Source of the DNA: Spirochaetales bacterium
Lineage (GTDB): Bacteria; Spirochaetota; Spirochaetia; DAHUYW01
Direction: 5' to 3'
Length of the DNA stretch: 64,000 bases
Assembly (NCBI GenBank): GCA_027306915.1
Contig: DAHUYW010000006.1
Span: 62,001 to 126,000, forward strand
In this document: one piece after another, positions 34,937 through 43,208 of the stretch
Position numbering within the stretch: position 1 is the stretch's first letter
Layout of the letters: every line of letters starts with the position of its first letter
Notes under the pieces: generated by a model
Database searches by the model: none
Told to the model about the DNA's origin: nothing
What the model saw: the letters and a program-made list of their open reading frames with translations, nothing else
Made by a program: the position numbers and the translations under genes

Positions 34937-35638
34937 CTACTCGATCGCGGCGAGCGCAAGCTCGGCCATGCGACCGAAGCCGGTTTGGCGCTCTTCGCTT
35001 GTGGTCTCGTCTCCGGTCACGAGGCTGTCGCTCACGGTGAGAATGGTCAGCGCCTCCGCCCCGTGCCTGCTCGCGAGCGTGTAGAGAGCCGAGGTTTCCA
35101 TCTCGATCGCGAGCACCCCGTAGGTTGCCCACATTCGCCACCCGTCGGGGTCGTCGGGATAGAAGGAATCGCTCGAAAGAACGCCGCCGGCCGTCACGGG
35201 GAGACTCAGCCGCTCGGCTGCTGCAAGCGCCTTGCGAAAGAGCGAAAAGCTCGCGGTCGGCGCGAAGTCCATCCCGCGGAAGCGCAGCCGGTTCATCGAC
35301 GAGTCGGTCGAGGCGCTCATCGCGATCACGAGATCGCGAACCCGCAAGCTCGGTTGGATCGAGCCGCAGGTGCCGATGCGAATAAGCTGCTTCGCTCCGT
35401 AATCGGCGATGAGCTCGCTTGCGTAGATAGCGAGGGAAGGCTGTCCCATTCCCGTTCCCTGCACGGACACCCGCTTGCCCTTCCATGTGCCGGTGAAGCC
35501 GAGCATTCCCCGCACCTCGTTGTAGCAGACGGCGCCCTCGAGGTAGCGCTCCGCAACGAAACGTGCCCGCAAGGGGTCGCCCGGAAGGAGGACCGTCTCT
35601 GCAATCGCCCCGCGCGGGGCTCCGATGTGAATGCTCAT
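34937..35638 (-). CDS. deoD: Purine-nucleoside phosphorylase, DeoD type
   Basis: A 233-residue hexameric-type phosphorylase that splits purine (deoxy)nucleosides into base and (deoxy)ribose 1-phosphate. Family motifs are LLPGDPLRA at the N terminus, GTGMGQPS near residue 62, RIGTCGSI near 86, the [11 protein letters not shown] substrate segment near 178, and TVSDSL with the catalytic Asp near 203. It complements deoA and add in nucleoside salvage. A -10 box ends 8 bases before the ATG and there is no Shine-Dalgarno, only a pyrimidine-rich stretch. Confidence 0.95.
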   Translation of the reverse strand: MSIHIGAPRGAIAETVLLPGDPLRARFVAERYLEGAVCYNEVRGMLGFTGTWKGKRVSVQGTGMGQPSLAIYASELIADYGAKQLIRIGTCGSIQPSLRVRDLVIAMSASTDSSMNRLRFRGMDFAPTASFSLFRKALAAAERLSLPVTAGGVLSSDSFYPDDPDGWRMWATYGVLAIEMETSALYTLASRHGAEALTILTVSDSLVTGDETTSEERQTGFGRMAELALAAIE

Positions 35639-35646
35639 GGAAGGAG

Positions 35647-35675
35647 ATCATAGCGGCGGGCCGGCAGCAGGACAA
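35647..35675 (-). promoter_or_regulatory. Candidate leaderless promoter of deoD
   Basis: TTGTCC (35670-35675) and TATGAT (35647-35652) are 17 bases apart on the minus strand, and the -10 ends 8 bases before the deoD ATG. The region is shared with the divergent DUF212 gene. Confidence 0.5.
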
Positions 35676-35707
35676 GCAGGGCCTTGTGTGAGCGCGTGGG
35701 GCATGGT

Positions 35708-36163
35708 ATGAGATTCTCCATGCTGCTACCCATCGCCCTCATCGCCGCCGTCGTTACCCAGATCCTCTGCCAGCTCTTCAAGGTCTTCTATTACTCGGCG
35801 AAGACCGGCTCGCTCAGCTTCAAGTATTTCGTCACCTCCGGCGGAATGCCGAGCTCGCATTCGGCCTTCGTGACTGCGCTCGGAGTCGCGCTCGCCATCC
35901 ATGACGGGATCGCTTCGGACGCCTTCGCGGTGGCCGTTGTCTTCGGCTTCATCGTCATGCACGACGCCTATCGGCTGCGGGGAACCGTCGAGAAGCAGTC
36001 GAGGCTCCTGAAGGTGCTCCTTGCGGATCGGCCCGCTGAAGCGGAAGAGCTCCCCGAGATGCTCGGCCATACCCTTCCGGAAATCGCGGTAGGCATCGTC
36101 GCCGGAGCCGCAGTGGGGGCAGGAACGACCCTTCTCCTCGAGCTGCTTTTCGTTGCGCGGTAG
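35708..36163 (+). CDS. Divergent PAP2 family (DUF212) membrane protein
   Basis: A 151-residue protein with about four helices. The segments SGGMPSSHSAFVTALGVALA and MHDAYRLRG are hallmarks of the DUF212/divergent PAP2 group, where the SSH motif corresponds to the phosphatase active site of PAP2 enzymes. A lipid-phosphate-related role is likely but unproven. The ATG at 35708 has no Shine-Dalgarno. The ATG at 35720 would fit a leaderless start, because TTGTGT (35684-35689) and TATGAG (35707-35712) are spaced 17 bases and end 7 bases before it. Confidence 0.82.
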   Translation: MRFSMLLPIALIAAVVTQILCQLFKVFYYSAKTGSLSFKYFVTSGGMPSSHSAFVTALGVALAIHDGIASDAFAVAVVFGFIVMHDAYRLRGTVEKQSRLLKVLLADRPAEAEELPEMLGHTLPEIAVGIVAGAAVGAGTTLLLELLFVAR

Positions 36164-36249
36164 CCCTACGCGCGGCGCCAGCCCGTGCCGCGGCGCCGAG
36201 CCCGAGAGCCCTCCGGGAAGCGCTCTTCTACGGGAATCTCGATAACCCG

Positions 36250-36957
36250 CTAGTACACCTTGTAGGGCTCGATGCGGTCGAGCTTCAGCTTCACGGTAAC
36301 CGTCGTGAAATACTTCGCCGATTCGATAATGGTCGAGGGTGAGCCCTCGAGGGCCACCTCGCCTCTGACCTCCCGCGGCCGATTGTAGACCCTCGCACGA
36401 AGGTAGCCCCGGATCGCCTCCTTGATCGCGTCGCGGTAGGACGCGAGCTTCTGGGGAAAGCCGCCGTAGTAGCTCCCGCTGCCGCGGCCGCTTGCGGTCG
36501 GAAAGAGGTTGCTGTCCCAGGACTGCTTCCAGCGCTCCTGAAAGGGAGCGAGGCTGTAGAGAAGGCTCGCGAATAGGCGAGAGCCGTCGGTTCGGGTCTG
36601 CAGCACGTGCAGCCCGGGATCTCCCCAGGGGATCTCTGCGACCGGGGTAAGCTTGAAGCGGTCGGCAACGCCCCGCGCGGGATCGGCGGGAGTGTAGACG
36701 AAGTCGAAGCCATAGAGCATTCCGCCAAAGACGAACTGCGCCTCGGTAAGAATCTGTTTGATTGCCGCGTCCTTCGGCAGGGGGTAGGTCTGTCCCGGCT
36801 CCTGCACGAGGGGATCGAGCTCGCACCACAGCTGGGCGACCAGGAAATCACTGCGGAGGCTCTGGCCGAAGAGCGACTGGCTGCCGGCCGCCGCGCACAG
36901 GAACACGACGGCGAGGAGCAGGGTGGCGGCTCGATGCGACTGCCGACCGGGTGACAT
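36250..36957 (-). CDS. Secreted protein of unknown function
   Basis: A 235-residue protein with a clear signal peptide (about residues 1-32, ending GSQSLFGQS). The mature part has no motif I recognise. It ends in alternating hydrophobic residues (KYFTTVTVKLKLDRIEPYKVY), possibly a beta-strand-rich domain. The gene starts 10 bases after the rhomboid stop and is likely co-transcribed with it, though no functional link is apparent. The cleavage site resembles that of the barrel-like protein at 8.2 kb. Confidence 0.65.
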   Translation of the reverse strand: MSPGRQSHRAATLLLAVVFLCAAAGSQSLFGQSLRSDFLVAQLWCELDPLVQEPGQTYPLPKDAAIKQILTEAQFVFGGMLYGFDFVYTPADPARGVADRFKLTPVAEIPWGDPGLHVLQTRTDGSRLFASLLYSLAPFQERWKQSWDSNLFPTASGRGSGSYYGGFPQKLASYRDAIKEAIRGYLRARVYNRPREVRGEVALEGSPSTIIESAKYFTTVTVKLKLDRIEPYKVY

Positions 36958-36967
36958 CGGGGGCGGC

Positions 36968-37612
36968 TCACCGCATCGATCGATCGCCGAGAAAGACCCG
37001 CACGGGGTTGACCCCTACCCGCCCCAAGAGGTACAGGTAGGCGATCCCGAAGCCGGCAAGGTGGGTAAGGTGGGCCACGCCGGCGCTGAAGCTGAAGATC
37101 TGGGAGAACAGCTCGATGAGCGCGTAGATCACCACGAGGAGCGGCGCCCGGATCGGGATGAGCCCAAAAACGTAAATCATCGAGTCGGGAAAGAAGGTGG
37201 CATAGGCGAGAAGAACCGCGAAGATCGCACCCGAAGCGCCGAGCAAGATCACCGTGTAGGCGCCCGAAAGCACGTAGATCACGAACGAGACAACCCCGGC
37301 CCCGATTCCAGAGATGAAATAGAACAGCAGGAACTCCGAGCTCCCCATCCGTCGCTCCACCTGGGGGCCGAAGAAGAAAAGACCGAGCATGTTGAATAGA
37401 ATGTGGGTAATGTTCGCGTGGACGAACATATAGGTGACGAACTCCCAATAGGCGTTCGCCCCAAGGATGAGCGCCGGAACCATGGCGAGCGGGACGCGGC
37501 TGTTCGGCACGAGATAGTTCAGGAGAAAGACCAGGATGTTCGCCGCGATGAGCCAGAGCGTCGCATTGTAGAAGGTGTAGGGAAGCGGGCGTCGTATGAG
37601 ATTGGTCGCCAT
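36968..37612 (-). CDS. Rhomboid-family intramembrane serine protease
   Basis: A 214-residue, six-helix protease. The catalytic Ser127 lies in GASGA and His184 in HLTHLAGF. The N-terminal loop histidine and asparagine are in HANITHILFNMLGLFFFG (about residues 65-82). It cuts membrane-spanning substrates within the bilayer. Substrates are unknown. A -10 box ends 6 bases before the ATG, with no Shine-Dalgarno. Confidence 0.92.
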   Translation of the reverse strand: MATNLIRRPLPYTFYNATLWLIAANILVFLLNYLVPNSRVPLAMVPALILGANAYWEFVTYMFVHANITHILFNMLGLFFFGPQVERRMGSSEFLLFYFISGIGAGVVSFVIYVLSGAYTVILLGASGAIFAVLLAYATFFPDSMIYVFGLIPIRAPLLVVIYALIELFSQIFSFSAGVAHLTHLAGFGIAYLYLLGRVGVNPVRVFLGDRSMR

Positions 37613-37618
37613 GCCGTC

Positions 37619-37647
37619 AAAATACGAGTTTCGCCCCTAAAATTCAA
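37619..37647 (-). promoter_or_regulatory. Candidate leaderless promoter of the rhomboid gene
   Basis: TTGAAT (37642-37647) and TATTTT (37619-37624) are 17 bases apart on the minus strand. The -10 ends 6 bases before the rhomboid ATG at 37612. Confidence 0.5.
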
Positions 37648-37676
37648 GGCGCACGGCGCATCAGCGAGGGGGCGCC

Positions 37677-38702
37677 TTAGAAATCCTCAAACAGGTGCAC
37701 GATGAGATCGCGCGCTTCGCCTGCTCCAAACCCCTCGCGGATACCGGCGGTCGCTTTTCCCCGCATCGTTTCGGCGACTGCCCGCGCCGATTCGATACTC
37801 CTCGAGCTCTCGAGAAGGGCTATGGCCTCCTCGACGGCCAGGGAGTCCGGCCCCTCCGCTTCGGCCCGCCTGAAGCAGTTCCGGATGCGGGCGGCACCCT
37901 CGGGGTGCTCGAGCAGGTGGATGATCACAGGTAGGCTCTTCTTGCCCTCGACTATGTCGTCTCCCCGCCGCTTGCCCGGGTTTCCTACGGTGAGGTTCTT
38001 CACGTCATCGAGGATCTGAAACGCGACTCCCATCTCCTCGCAGATGTCGCCGAGGCGCTCCGCCTGCTGGATGGTGCCGCCGCCGGCCGCAACCCCCAGG
38101 CGAGCGGCGAGGCGTGCAAGCGAGCCGGTCTTGAAACGGCACATCTGGAGATACTCGGTGCGGCTAGGCGTGTAGTCATGGTCGCGATGCCACTGGATGT
38201 CCAACCCCTGGCCGAAGTGCAGCCGCCGCATGTCTTCCGTATAGTAGCGGTAGAAAAGCGCCTTCTCTTCGGGCGAAAAAGGGCCGTCGTCGATGACAAC
38301 CGTCGGCAGAAAATAGAGAAGATTGCCCGAGTTGATCGCCATGTCCTCGCCATAGATGACGTGGATCGAGGGCCCGCCGCGGCGCCAATCGGCTCGATCC
38401 TCGATGTCGTCGATGATGAGGCTACCGTTGTGAGGAAGCTCGACCAGCGGCGCAAGTGGGAGGGAGCGATCTCCCCCGCCGACGACCTCGCAGGCGAGCT
38501 GCATGAGCATCGGCCGCCATCGCTTCCCGCCGCGGTCGATGAGGTCCCGCGCCGGCTTCACTATGTTTTCATACGACGCCAGGCCTCCCGGCTCTTTCAA
38601 GCCGGCCGAGCGCCTTAGCCAGGGGGAGTCCACCACCGGAGGGAGGGCGGATCGCAGTGCCTCTTCTATCTTGTCCAAGCGCAAGCTATACTGTCGCTTC
38701 AT
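37677..38702 (-). CDS. Polyprenyl (isoprenyl) diphosphate synthase
   Basis: A trans-isoprenyl synthase of 341 residues. The first Asp-rich motif DDIED (98-102) is intact with the KRWRP isopentenyl diphosphate site near 60-64. The second motif reads DDVKN (232-236), so the last Asp of the usual DDxxD is missing, followed by GNPGKRRGDDIVEGKKSLP, which is typical. It should make geranylgeranyl or longer diphosphates for quinone or lipid-carrier synthesis. The ATG at 38702 is chosen with AAAGGG directly upstream. The longer frame starts inside the rlmE side. Confidence 0.85.
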   Translation of the reverse strand: MKRQYSLRLDKIEEALRSALPPVVDSPWLRRSAGLKEPGGLASYENIVKPARDLIDRGGKRWRPMLMQLACEVVGGGDRSLPLAPLVELPHNGSLIIDDIEDRADWRRGGPSIHVIYGEDMAINSGNLLYFLPTVVIDDGPFSPEEKALFYRYYTEDMRRLHFGQGLDIQWHRDHDYTPSRTEYLQMCRFKTGSLARLAARLGVAAGGGTIQQAERLGDICEEMGVAFQILDDVKNLTVGNPGKRRGDDIVEGKKSLPVIIHLLEHPEGAARIRNCFRRAEAEGPDSLAVEEAIALLESSRSIESARAVAETMRGKATAGIREGFGAGEARDLIVHLFEDF

Positions 38703-38757
38703 CCCTTTAAGAGAATCTATGAGAGGTCGGGATGAGTCAAGGCATTGGGCGGTGCGT

Positions 38758-39378
38758 ATGGCCAACGAGTATTCGCAAGGCCCGGACTATTGGGCGACGA
38801 AAGCCCGCAAGCAGGGCTATCCCGCCCGCTCGGTCTACAAGCTCGAGGAGATCGACGAGCGCTTTGGCCTCATCCGCCGCGGGATGAGCATCCTCGATCT
38901 TGGCGCCGCCCCCGGAAGCTGGAGCCTCTATGCGCTTCGAGCACTTAAAGGGACAGGCTCGGTCACCGCAGTCGATCTGAAGGCCCTTTCGCTTCCTGAG
39001 CTCTCCCGCGCAGCCAACTTTCTCGCAATCCAGGGCGACCTGCTCGAAGAGGAGATGGTCACCAGGCTTCGCGAGCGCGCCCCCTACAAGCTCATAATGA
39101 GCGACGCAGCCCCCGATACCACCGGCAACCGCACCGTCGATACCGGCCGCTCGGCCGCCATCGTGCGGCGGGTGATCGATCTCGCCGATCTCCTGCTCGC
39201 CCCCGGAGGCTGTCTCGTTGTCAAGCTCTTCCAGGGAGGAGAGGAAAGGGATATCCTTGCGGAGGTGCGCGAGCGTTTCCAATCCGCGCGGAATTTCAAA
39301 CCGAAGGCAAGCAGGAAGATTTCGTTCGAAACTTACTGCATCGGAGTGGATTTTCACGCATCGGCGGCTCCGGCGTGA
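38758..39378 (+). CDS. rlmE: 23S rRNA 2'-O-methyltransferase RlmE (FtsJ)
   Basis: A 206-residue methyltransferase that modifies U2552 of 23S rRNA. The SAM site LDLGAAPGSWS (47-57) and the catalytic K-D-K-E tetrad Lys28, Asp116, Lys156 and Glu191 are all present. Length matches the family. The ATG at 38758 is preferred because MANEYSQGPDYWATKARKQG is the expected start; an upstream ATG at 38719 would add residues unlike the family. It is divergent from the polyprenyl synthase gene. Confidence 0.93.
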   Translation: MANEYSQGPDYWATKARKQGYPARSVYKLEEIDERFGLIRRGMSILDLGAAPGSWSLYALRALKGTGSVTAVDLKALSLPELSRAANFLAIQGDLLEEEMVTRLRERAPYKLIMSDAAPDTTGNRTVDTGRSAAIVRRVIDLADLLLAPGGCLVVKLFQGGEERDILAEVRERFQSARNFKPKASRKISFETYCIGVDFHASAAPA

Positions 39379-39441
39379 AGAGGCGGCGCCGATAATGAAG
39401 CTTTCGGCGACCGCTGCCGACCATCAACACTGAGAGGCATC

Positions 39442-40218
39442 ATGGGGTACAACCGGAAGAACATGAAGCTCACCGTCGTCCTGCCTGCGGCGGGGCTTCT
39501 CTTTGCCTCCTGCACCACCTTCCCGATCCAGTCGGGTCTCTTTCAGCTCTCGGGATTCTCGTTAACCGGTGCCCGTACGGCGCCGAAGGCTGTTCAACCC
39601 GATCCGGCCGCCGTGGGGAAGGGGATTAGTGATCCGGCAGCGGGAGCGATTTCGGGACGCGCCCTCTTGCCCGTCCAGGCGCGACTCCTCGCCGGGGCGC
39701 ACTACTTTCTCGGGAAAACCGAGCTGGTCTGGGCCGGGCGCTCCTACACCTACGACTGCACCGGAACGATCCTTGCGATCTACGCCTACGCCGGCATCGA
39801 TCTGGCGGACCGCTTTAACCACTACACCGGCAACGGAGTTCAGCGCCTTTACAAGATCATGAGGCGCCACGATTTGCTTTCCTCGACTCATTTTCCGCAG
39901 GTTGGAGACATCGTTTTTTGGGACAACACCTACGATGCGAACGGGAACGGACTGTGGGACGATCCTCTCACCCACGCAGGGATGGTCGTCGCGGTGACGC
40001 CGAGCGGCGAGATAAGCTACATCCACCAGAACTACGCAAAGGGCATAATCATAGAGAAGATGAATCTCATCCATCCGGACGTCTACACCGAGGTGGAGGG
40101 GGACACGACCGTCCTCGTGAATTCTCCTATGCGCATGCGCGGTCAGCCGCCTGGACCCGACTGGCTCTCCGGCCAGCTTTTCAAGGTGTTCGGAAAGGGT
40201 TATCTCCTGGCGGGTTGA
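39442..40218 (+). CDS. NlpC/P60-like lipoprotein peptidase
   Basis: A 258-residue lipoprotein with a signal peptide ending LLFASC (Cys24 as acylation site, a relaxed spirochaetal lipobox). The catalytic region resembles NlpC/P60 cell-wall amidases: Cys106 in YDCTG and His178 in THAGMVV, with a calcium-binding-like DANGNGLWDD stretch before the His. It probably trims peptidoglycan peptides at the cell surface or in the periplasm. Thirteen bases separate it from the TetR gene, so the two are one transcript. Confidence 0.7.
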   Translation: MGYNRKNMKLTVVLPAAGLLFASCTTFPIQSGLFQLSGFSLTGARTAPKAVQPDPAAVGKGISDPAAGAISGRALLPVQARLLAGAHYFLGKTELVWAGRSYTYDCTGTILAIYAYAGIDLADRFNHYTGNGVQRLYKIMRRHDLLSSTHFPQVGDIVFWDNTYDANGNGLWDDPLTHAGMVVAVTPSGEISYIHQNYAKGIIIEKMNLIHPDVYTEVEGDTTVLVNSPMRMRGQPPGPDWLSGQLFKVFGKGYLLAG

Positions 40219-40230
40219 AAGGAGGGACCG

Positions 40231-40818
40231 ATGGCAAGAATGAAGGATGAGTCGAAGCGAGCGGCCATCCTGCTGTCCTCCAAGATGCTCTTTTCGCACA
40301 AGGGATTCTACAACACCTCGATCTCCGACATCGTGAGGGAGACCGGACTGCCCGTCGGGACGATCTACACCTATTTCCGCAGCAAGGACGACATCGTCCA
40401 AGACATCGTCAAGGAGGGATGGGAGGAGTTCTATACCCGGCTCGAGCGCGCGCTACGAGAGACGCCGAGCCCCGAAGAGAGGTTCCGCCTTCTCATCGAC
40501 GAGTTCATCCCGGAGCTCCTTGGCGATCTCGACTTCATCAACATCCTGCTCTCTGAGGCGTTGAGCTACACCCGAATCGAGGAGAAGATCGAGAAGATCA
40601 CCGACCTCGTCTTCGGGCTTCTCGCCTCGCTCACCACCGACTCCGGCGCGCTCAGAGGTCTCGCGCGCCGCGACGTGGAGGCGCTTCTCGCGATCTTCTT
40701 CATGGGGATCTTGAGCGCGGTCAAGCTGGCTCGGACCAGCTCGATCTCGATGACCACCGAGGACATCCTCGGCTCGGTCAAGAAGGTGATCCAAAGCTCG
40801 CTCCGCATTGCGCTGTAG
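40231..40818 (+). CDS. TetR-family transcriptional repressor
   Basis: A 195-residue TetR regulator. The N-terminal helix-turn-helix is evident in FYNTSISDIVRETGLPVGTI and YFRSKDDIV (about residues 27-57). The C-terminal ligand domain is family typical but without an identifiable ligand. AAAGGAGGG just before the ATG is a strong ribosome site. It is linked to the preceding lipoprotein gene and may regulate that operon. Confidence 0.92.
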   Translation: MARMKDESKRAAILLSSKMLFSHKGFYNTSISDIVRETGLPVGTIYTYFRSKDDIVQDIVKEGWEEFYTRLERALRETPSPEERFRLLIDEFIPELLGDLDFINILLSEALSYTRIEEKIEKITDLVFGLLASLTTDSGALRGLARRDVEALLAIFFMGILSAVKLARTSSISMTTEDILGSVKKVIQSSLRIAL

Positions 40819-41187
40819 CCGCGCATCCGCTCGCGTCCCCCTATGGGCCCTTCAGCGCTCCATGAAGGGCCTCACCTCGATTGCACCGAAGGCGGCGACC
40901 GGATGCTTGGAGGCGACCTCGATCGCCTCTTCGAGACTGGAGCACTCCATCAGATCGAAGCCGACCACCTCATAGTCGCTCCAAATCGGCGGAATTCGAC
41001 ATACGTGGTGCGGTTAGCCGGGAATTTATCTCCCCTGGGCCTAGCAGCTTCCGGGAGCAGCAAGAAGGTCAGCCGCGGCGGCCGAGACGAGGAGCCGGCT
41101 GCCCTCGAGAGCCCTGGATAGAGAGGGGAAAAGGGCCTATCGTTCGGCCAAGAGCCGTCCACGACCGAATGAGGAGTGAGCCCGACC
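40819..41187. other. 369-base gap: pseudogene fragment and hairpin, no intact gene
   Basis: The gap holds a hairpin with a nine-base-pair stem GGCCCTTCA/TGAAGGGCC (40846-40854 and 40863-40871), which overlaps the stop codon of a YCII-like remnant on the minus strand (40852-40983). From 40984 to the glucuronidase ribosome site GAGGAG (41171-41176) I see no gene, clear promoter or repeat. Confidence 0.5.
40852..40983 (-). pseudogene. C-terminal remnant of a YCII/DGPF-type protein
   Basis: Forty-three codons in frame before a stop read with the pattern of the C terminus of YCII-related (DGPF) domains: an ECSSLEEAIEVASKHP helix followed by AIEVRPFMER. The upstream part of the domain is missing, and the frame runs into an in-frame TAA near 41017 without a start codon. 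A truncated gene is the simplest reading. A chance resemblance is possible because the fragment is short. Confidence 0.5.
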
Positions 41188-43002
41188 ATGAAGCAGCAAA
41201 ACCCTTCAAACTTCAACGAGAACATCCACGCTCTCGACTATGCCGAGGGCTATCGAAAGATGGTCATCGACCACCGTACCTTGGTGAGCGACGCGGGAAG
41301 AGAAGTCGAGTCGCTCAACGGCATGTGGCGCTTTTCCCTCGATCCCTACGATTCCTTCCTTCGCGGCCACTGGTACGCCGAGAATCGCACCGATGAAAAC
41401 GGCTACAGGCGCCCAGCCGACTACGACTGGGAACACTGGCAGCGCGTGATGGTGCCCTCCTGCTGGAACATGACCGCCCCCGAATATCTGTACTACGAGG
41501 GAGCGGCGATCTATACCCGCACCTTCATCTACCGCCCCGGCGCGATCCGCCTGACCAAGGGAGGCGGGAGCAGGTCGGGTGCTGCGGAGCGGGTCTTTCT
41601 CAAGGTGGGCGCCGCAAACTATGAGACCTTTGTCTTTTTGAACGGGCGGTGCCTGGGCGTACACCGGGGAGGATCAACCCCCTTCTGCGTTGAGGCGACC
41701 GAAGCCCTGGCCGCCGTGAACAGGCTGATCCTCGTCGTGAACAATCGCCGCGAGCGCGATCAGGTCCCCATGGACAATACCGACTGGTTCAACTACGGAG
41801 GACTCTATCGCGGCGTCTCGCTCATACGGGTCCCGGGTACCTTCATCAAACAGTGGGCGGTGTTCCTCGTCCCGGACAGCGGCTTTCGCACGCTTCGAGC
41901 GATCGTCGAGACCGACGGACCCTCCGGCGGGAGCGCCGTTGTTCGCATCCCGGAGCTCAACGTCGAGCAAAGGATCCCGATCTCCTCCGGACGCGGTGAG
42001 CTTGACTTCGACGCCGAGCCGGAGCTCTGGAGCCCGGAGGCTCCGGTTCTCTGCGAGGTCGAGGTCTCGCTCGACAACGGCGACGCAGCTCATGACCGGA
42101 TCGGCTTTCGAGAGATTCGCCGCGAGGGCGAGCGGGTGCTCCTGAATGGCCGGGAGATCTACCTCCGCGGGGTATCGTGTCACGAGGAGAGCCTACCCAA
42201 CGGAAAGGCGGTCACCCGCGCCGAGATTGAAAACATGATCGATGTGGCCCGAGAGCTCGGCTGCAACTTCGTCCGCCTCGCGCACTACCCTCATTCCGAA
42301 GAGGCCGCCCGCATCGCCGATGAAAAGGGGGTGCTCCTCTGGGAGGAGATCCCCGTCTACTGGGCCATCGCCTTCGGTGAAGAGAAGACCTACGCCGACG
42401 CCGAGAACCAGTTGGGCGAGCTCATCCGGCGGGATCGCAATCGTGCAAGCGTCATCTTCTGGTCGGTCGGCAACGAAAACCCCGACACCGACGACCGGCT
42501 GCGCTTCATGAGTCGTTTGGCCGAGACCGCGCGTGCCCTCGATCCTACGCGCCTCATCACCGCGGCCTGTCTCTGGGACCGCAGGGAGAACCGCATTGCG
42601 GACCGCCTGGCGGAGCACCTCGACGTTATCGGCATCAACGAATACTTCGGCTGGTACGAGGGCAGCTTCGCGGATCTTGCGGCCTTCTTCCAGAAGAGCA
42701 AACCCGGCAGGCCCGTAGTGGTCAGCGAGTTCGGCGCCGGCGCGGTGGCGGGCAACTTCGGTACCGTCGACGACCTCTTCACGGAGAACAAGCAGCGGGA
42801 GGTCTATGAGCGGCAGATCGAGGCAATCGGCGCGGCGCCATACGTCGTCGGAATGACGCCTTGGATCCTCTTCGAGTTCCGGTCGCCACGGCGGCTCAAC
42901 GACTTCCAGCGCGGCGTCAACCGCAAGGGCCTCGTCGACGCGGACCGGATTCGCCGAAAGCTGGCCTTCTTCACCCTGCAGCGCTACTACCGGACGCGGT
43001 AG
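41188..43002 (+). CDS. Beta-glucuronidase-like glycoside hydrolase family 2
   Basis: A 604-residue GH2 enzyme: sugar-binding domain (about 40-215), immunoglobulin-like domain (about 216-312) and TIM barrel (about 315-604). Acid/base Glu430 is in SVGNENP and nucleophile Glu514 in VVSEFGA. Asn578 and Lys580 form the NxK motif that binds the carboxylate in beta-glucuronidases. The length is also that of UidA. The cytoplasmic location (no signal peptide) implies imported glucuronides. A GTG four codons earlier is possible. The sugar importer operon follows convergently. Confidence 0.85.
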   Translation: MKQQNPSNFNENIHALDYAEGYRKMVIDHRTLVSDAGREVESLNGMWRFSLDPYDSFLRGHWYAENRTDENGYRRPADYDWEHWQRVMVPSCWNMTAPEYLYYEGAAIYTRTFIYRPGAIRLTKGGGSRSGAAERVFLKVGAANYETFVFLNGRCLGVHRGGSTPFCVEATEALAAVNRLILVVNNRRERDQVPMDNTDWFNYGGLYRGVSLIRVPGTFIKQWAVFLVPDSGFRTLRAIVETDGPSGGSAVVRIPELNVEQRIPISSGRGELDFDAEPELWSPEAPVLCEVEVSLDNGDAAHDRIGFREIRREGERVLLNGREIYLRGVSCHEESLPNGKAVTRAEIENMIDVARELGCNFVRLAHYPHSEEAARIADEKGVLLWEEIPVYWAIAFGEEKTYADAENQLGELIRRDRNRASVIFWSVGNENPDTDDRLRFMSRLAETARALDPTRLITAACLWDRRENRIADRLAEHLDVIGINEYFGWYEGSFADLAAFFQKSKPGRPVVVSEFGAGAVAGNFGTVDDLFTENKQREVYERQIEAIGAAPYVVGMTPWILFEFRSPRRLNDFQRGVNRKGLVDADRIRRKLAFFTLQRYYRTR

Positions 43003-43093
43003 GGGGCCGCCCGTGTGTGCCCCGCGGAACCGGACGGGAGAGGCGGGCGTGCCGTTTTTGTTCTCGGCGCACGAGGCCGCCTGCGCGCCGCTT

Positions 43094-43125
43094 AAAAAAA
43101 AGGCCGCCCCCTGTGAGAGGCGGCC
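43094..43125 (-). terminator. Rho-independent terminator of the LacI-controlled importer operon
   Basis: On the minus strand GGCCGCC (43119-43125) pairs with GGCGGCC (43102-43108) around a ten-base loop and is followed by eight U residues (A-run 43094-43101). It lies 83 bases past the binding-protein stop. Confidence 0.8.
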
Positions 43126-43175
43126 AGTTGCTTCCTTCAGGCGGCCTGCAGTGCCAGGCGCGCCGCGCTTTGCGG

Positions 43176-43196
43176 GGCGCCACCGGCAGTGGCGCC
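43176..43196. other. Perfect GC-rich hairpin after the rbsB-like gene
   Basis: GGCGCCAC and GTGGCGCC form an eight-base-pair stem with a CGGCA loop, 12 bases past the binding-protein stop and before the true terminator. Likely an mRNA-stabilising or secondary termination structure. Confidence 0.4.
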
Positions 43197-43208
43197 GGCG
43201 CGCTTCGT

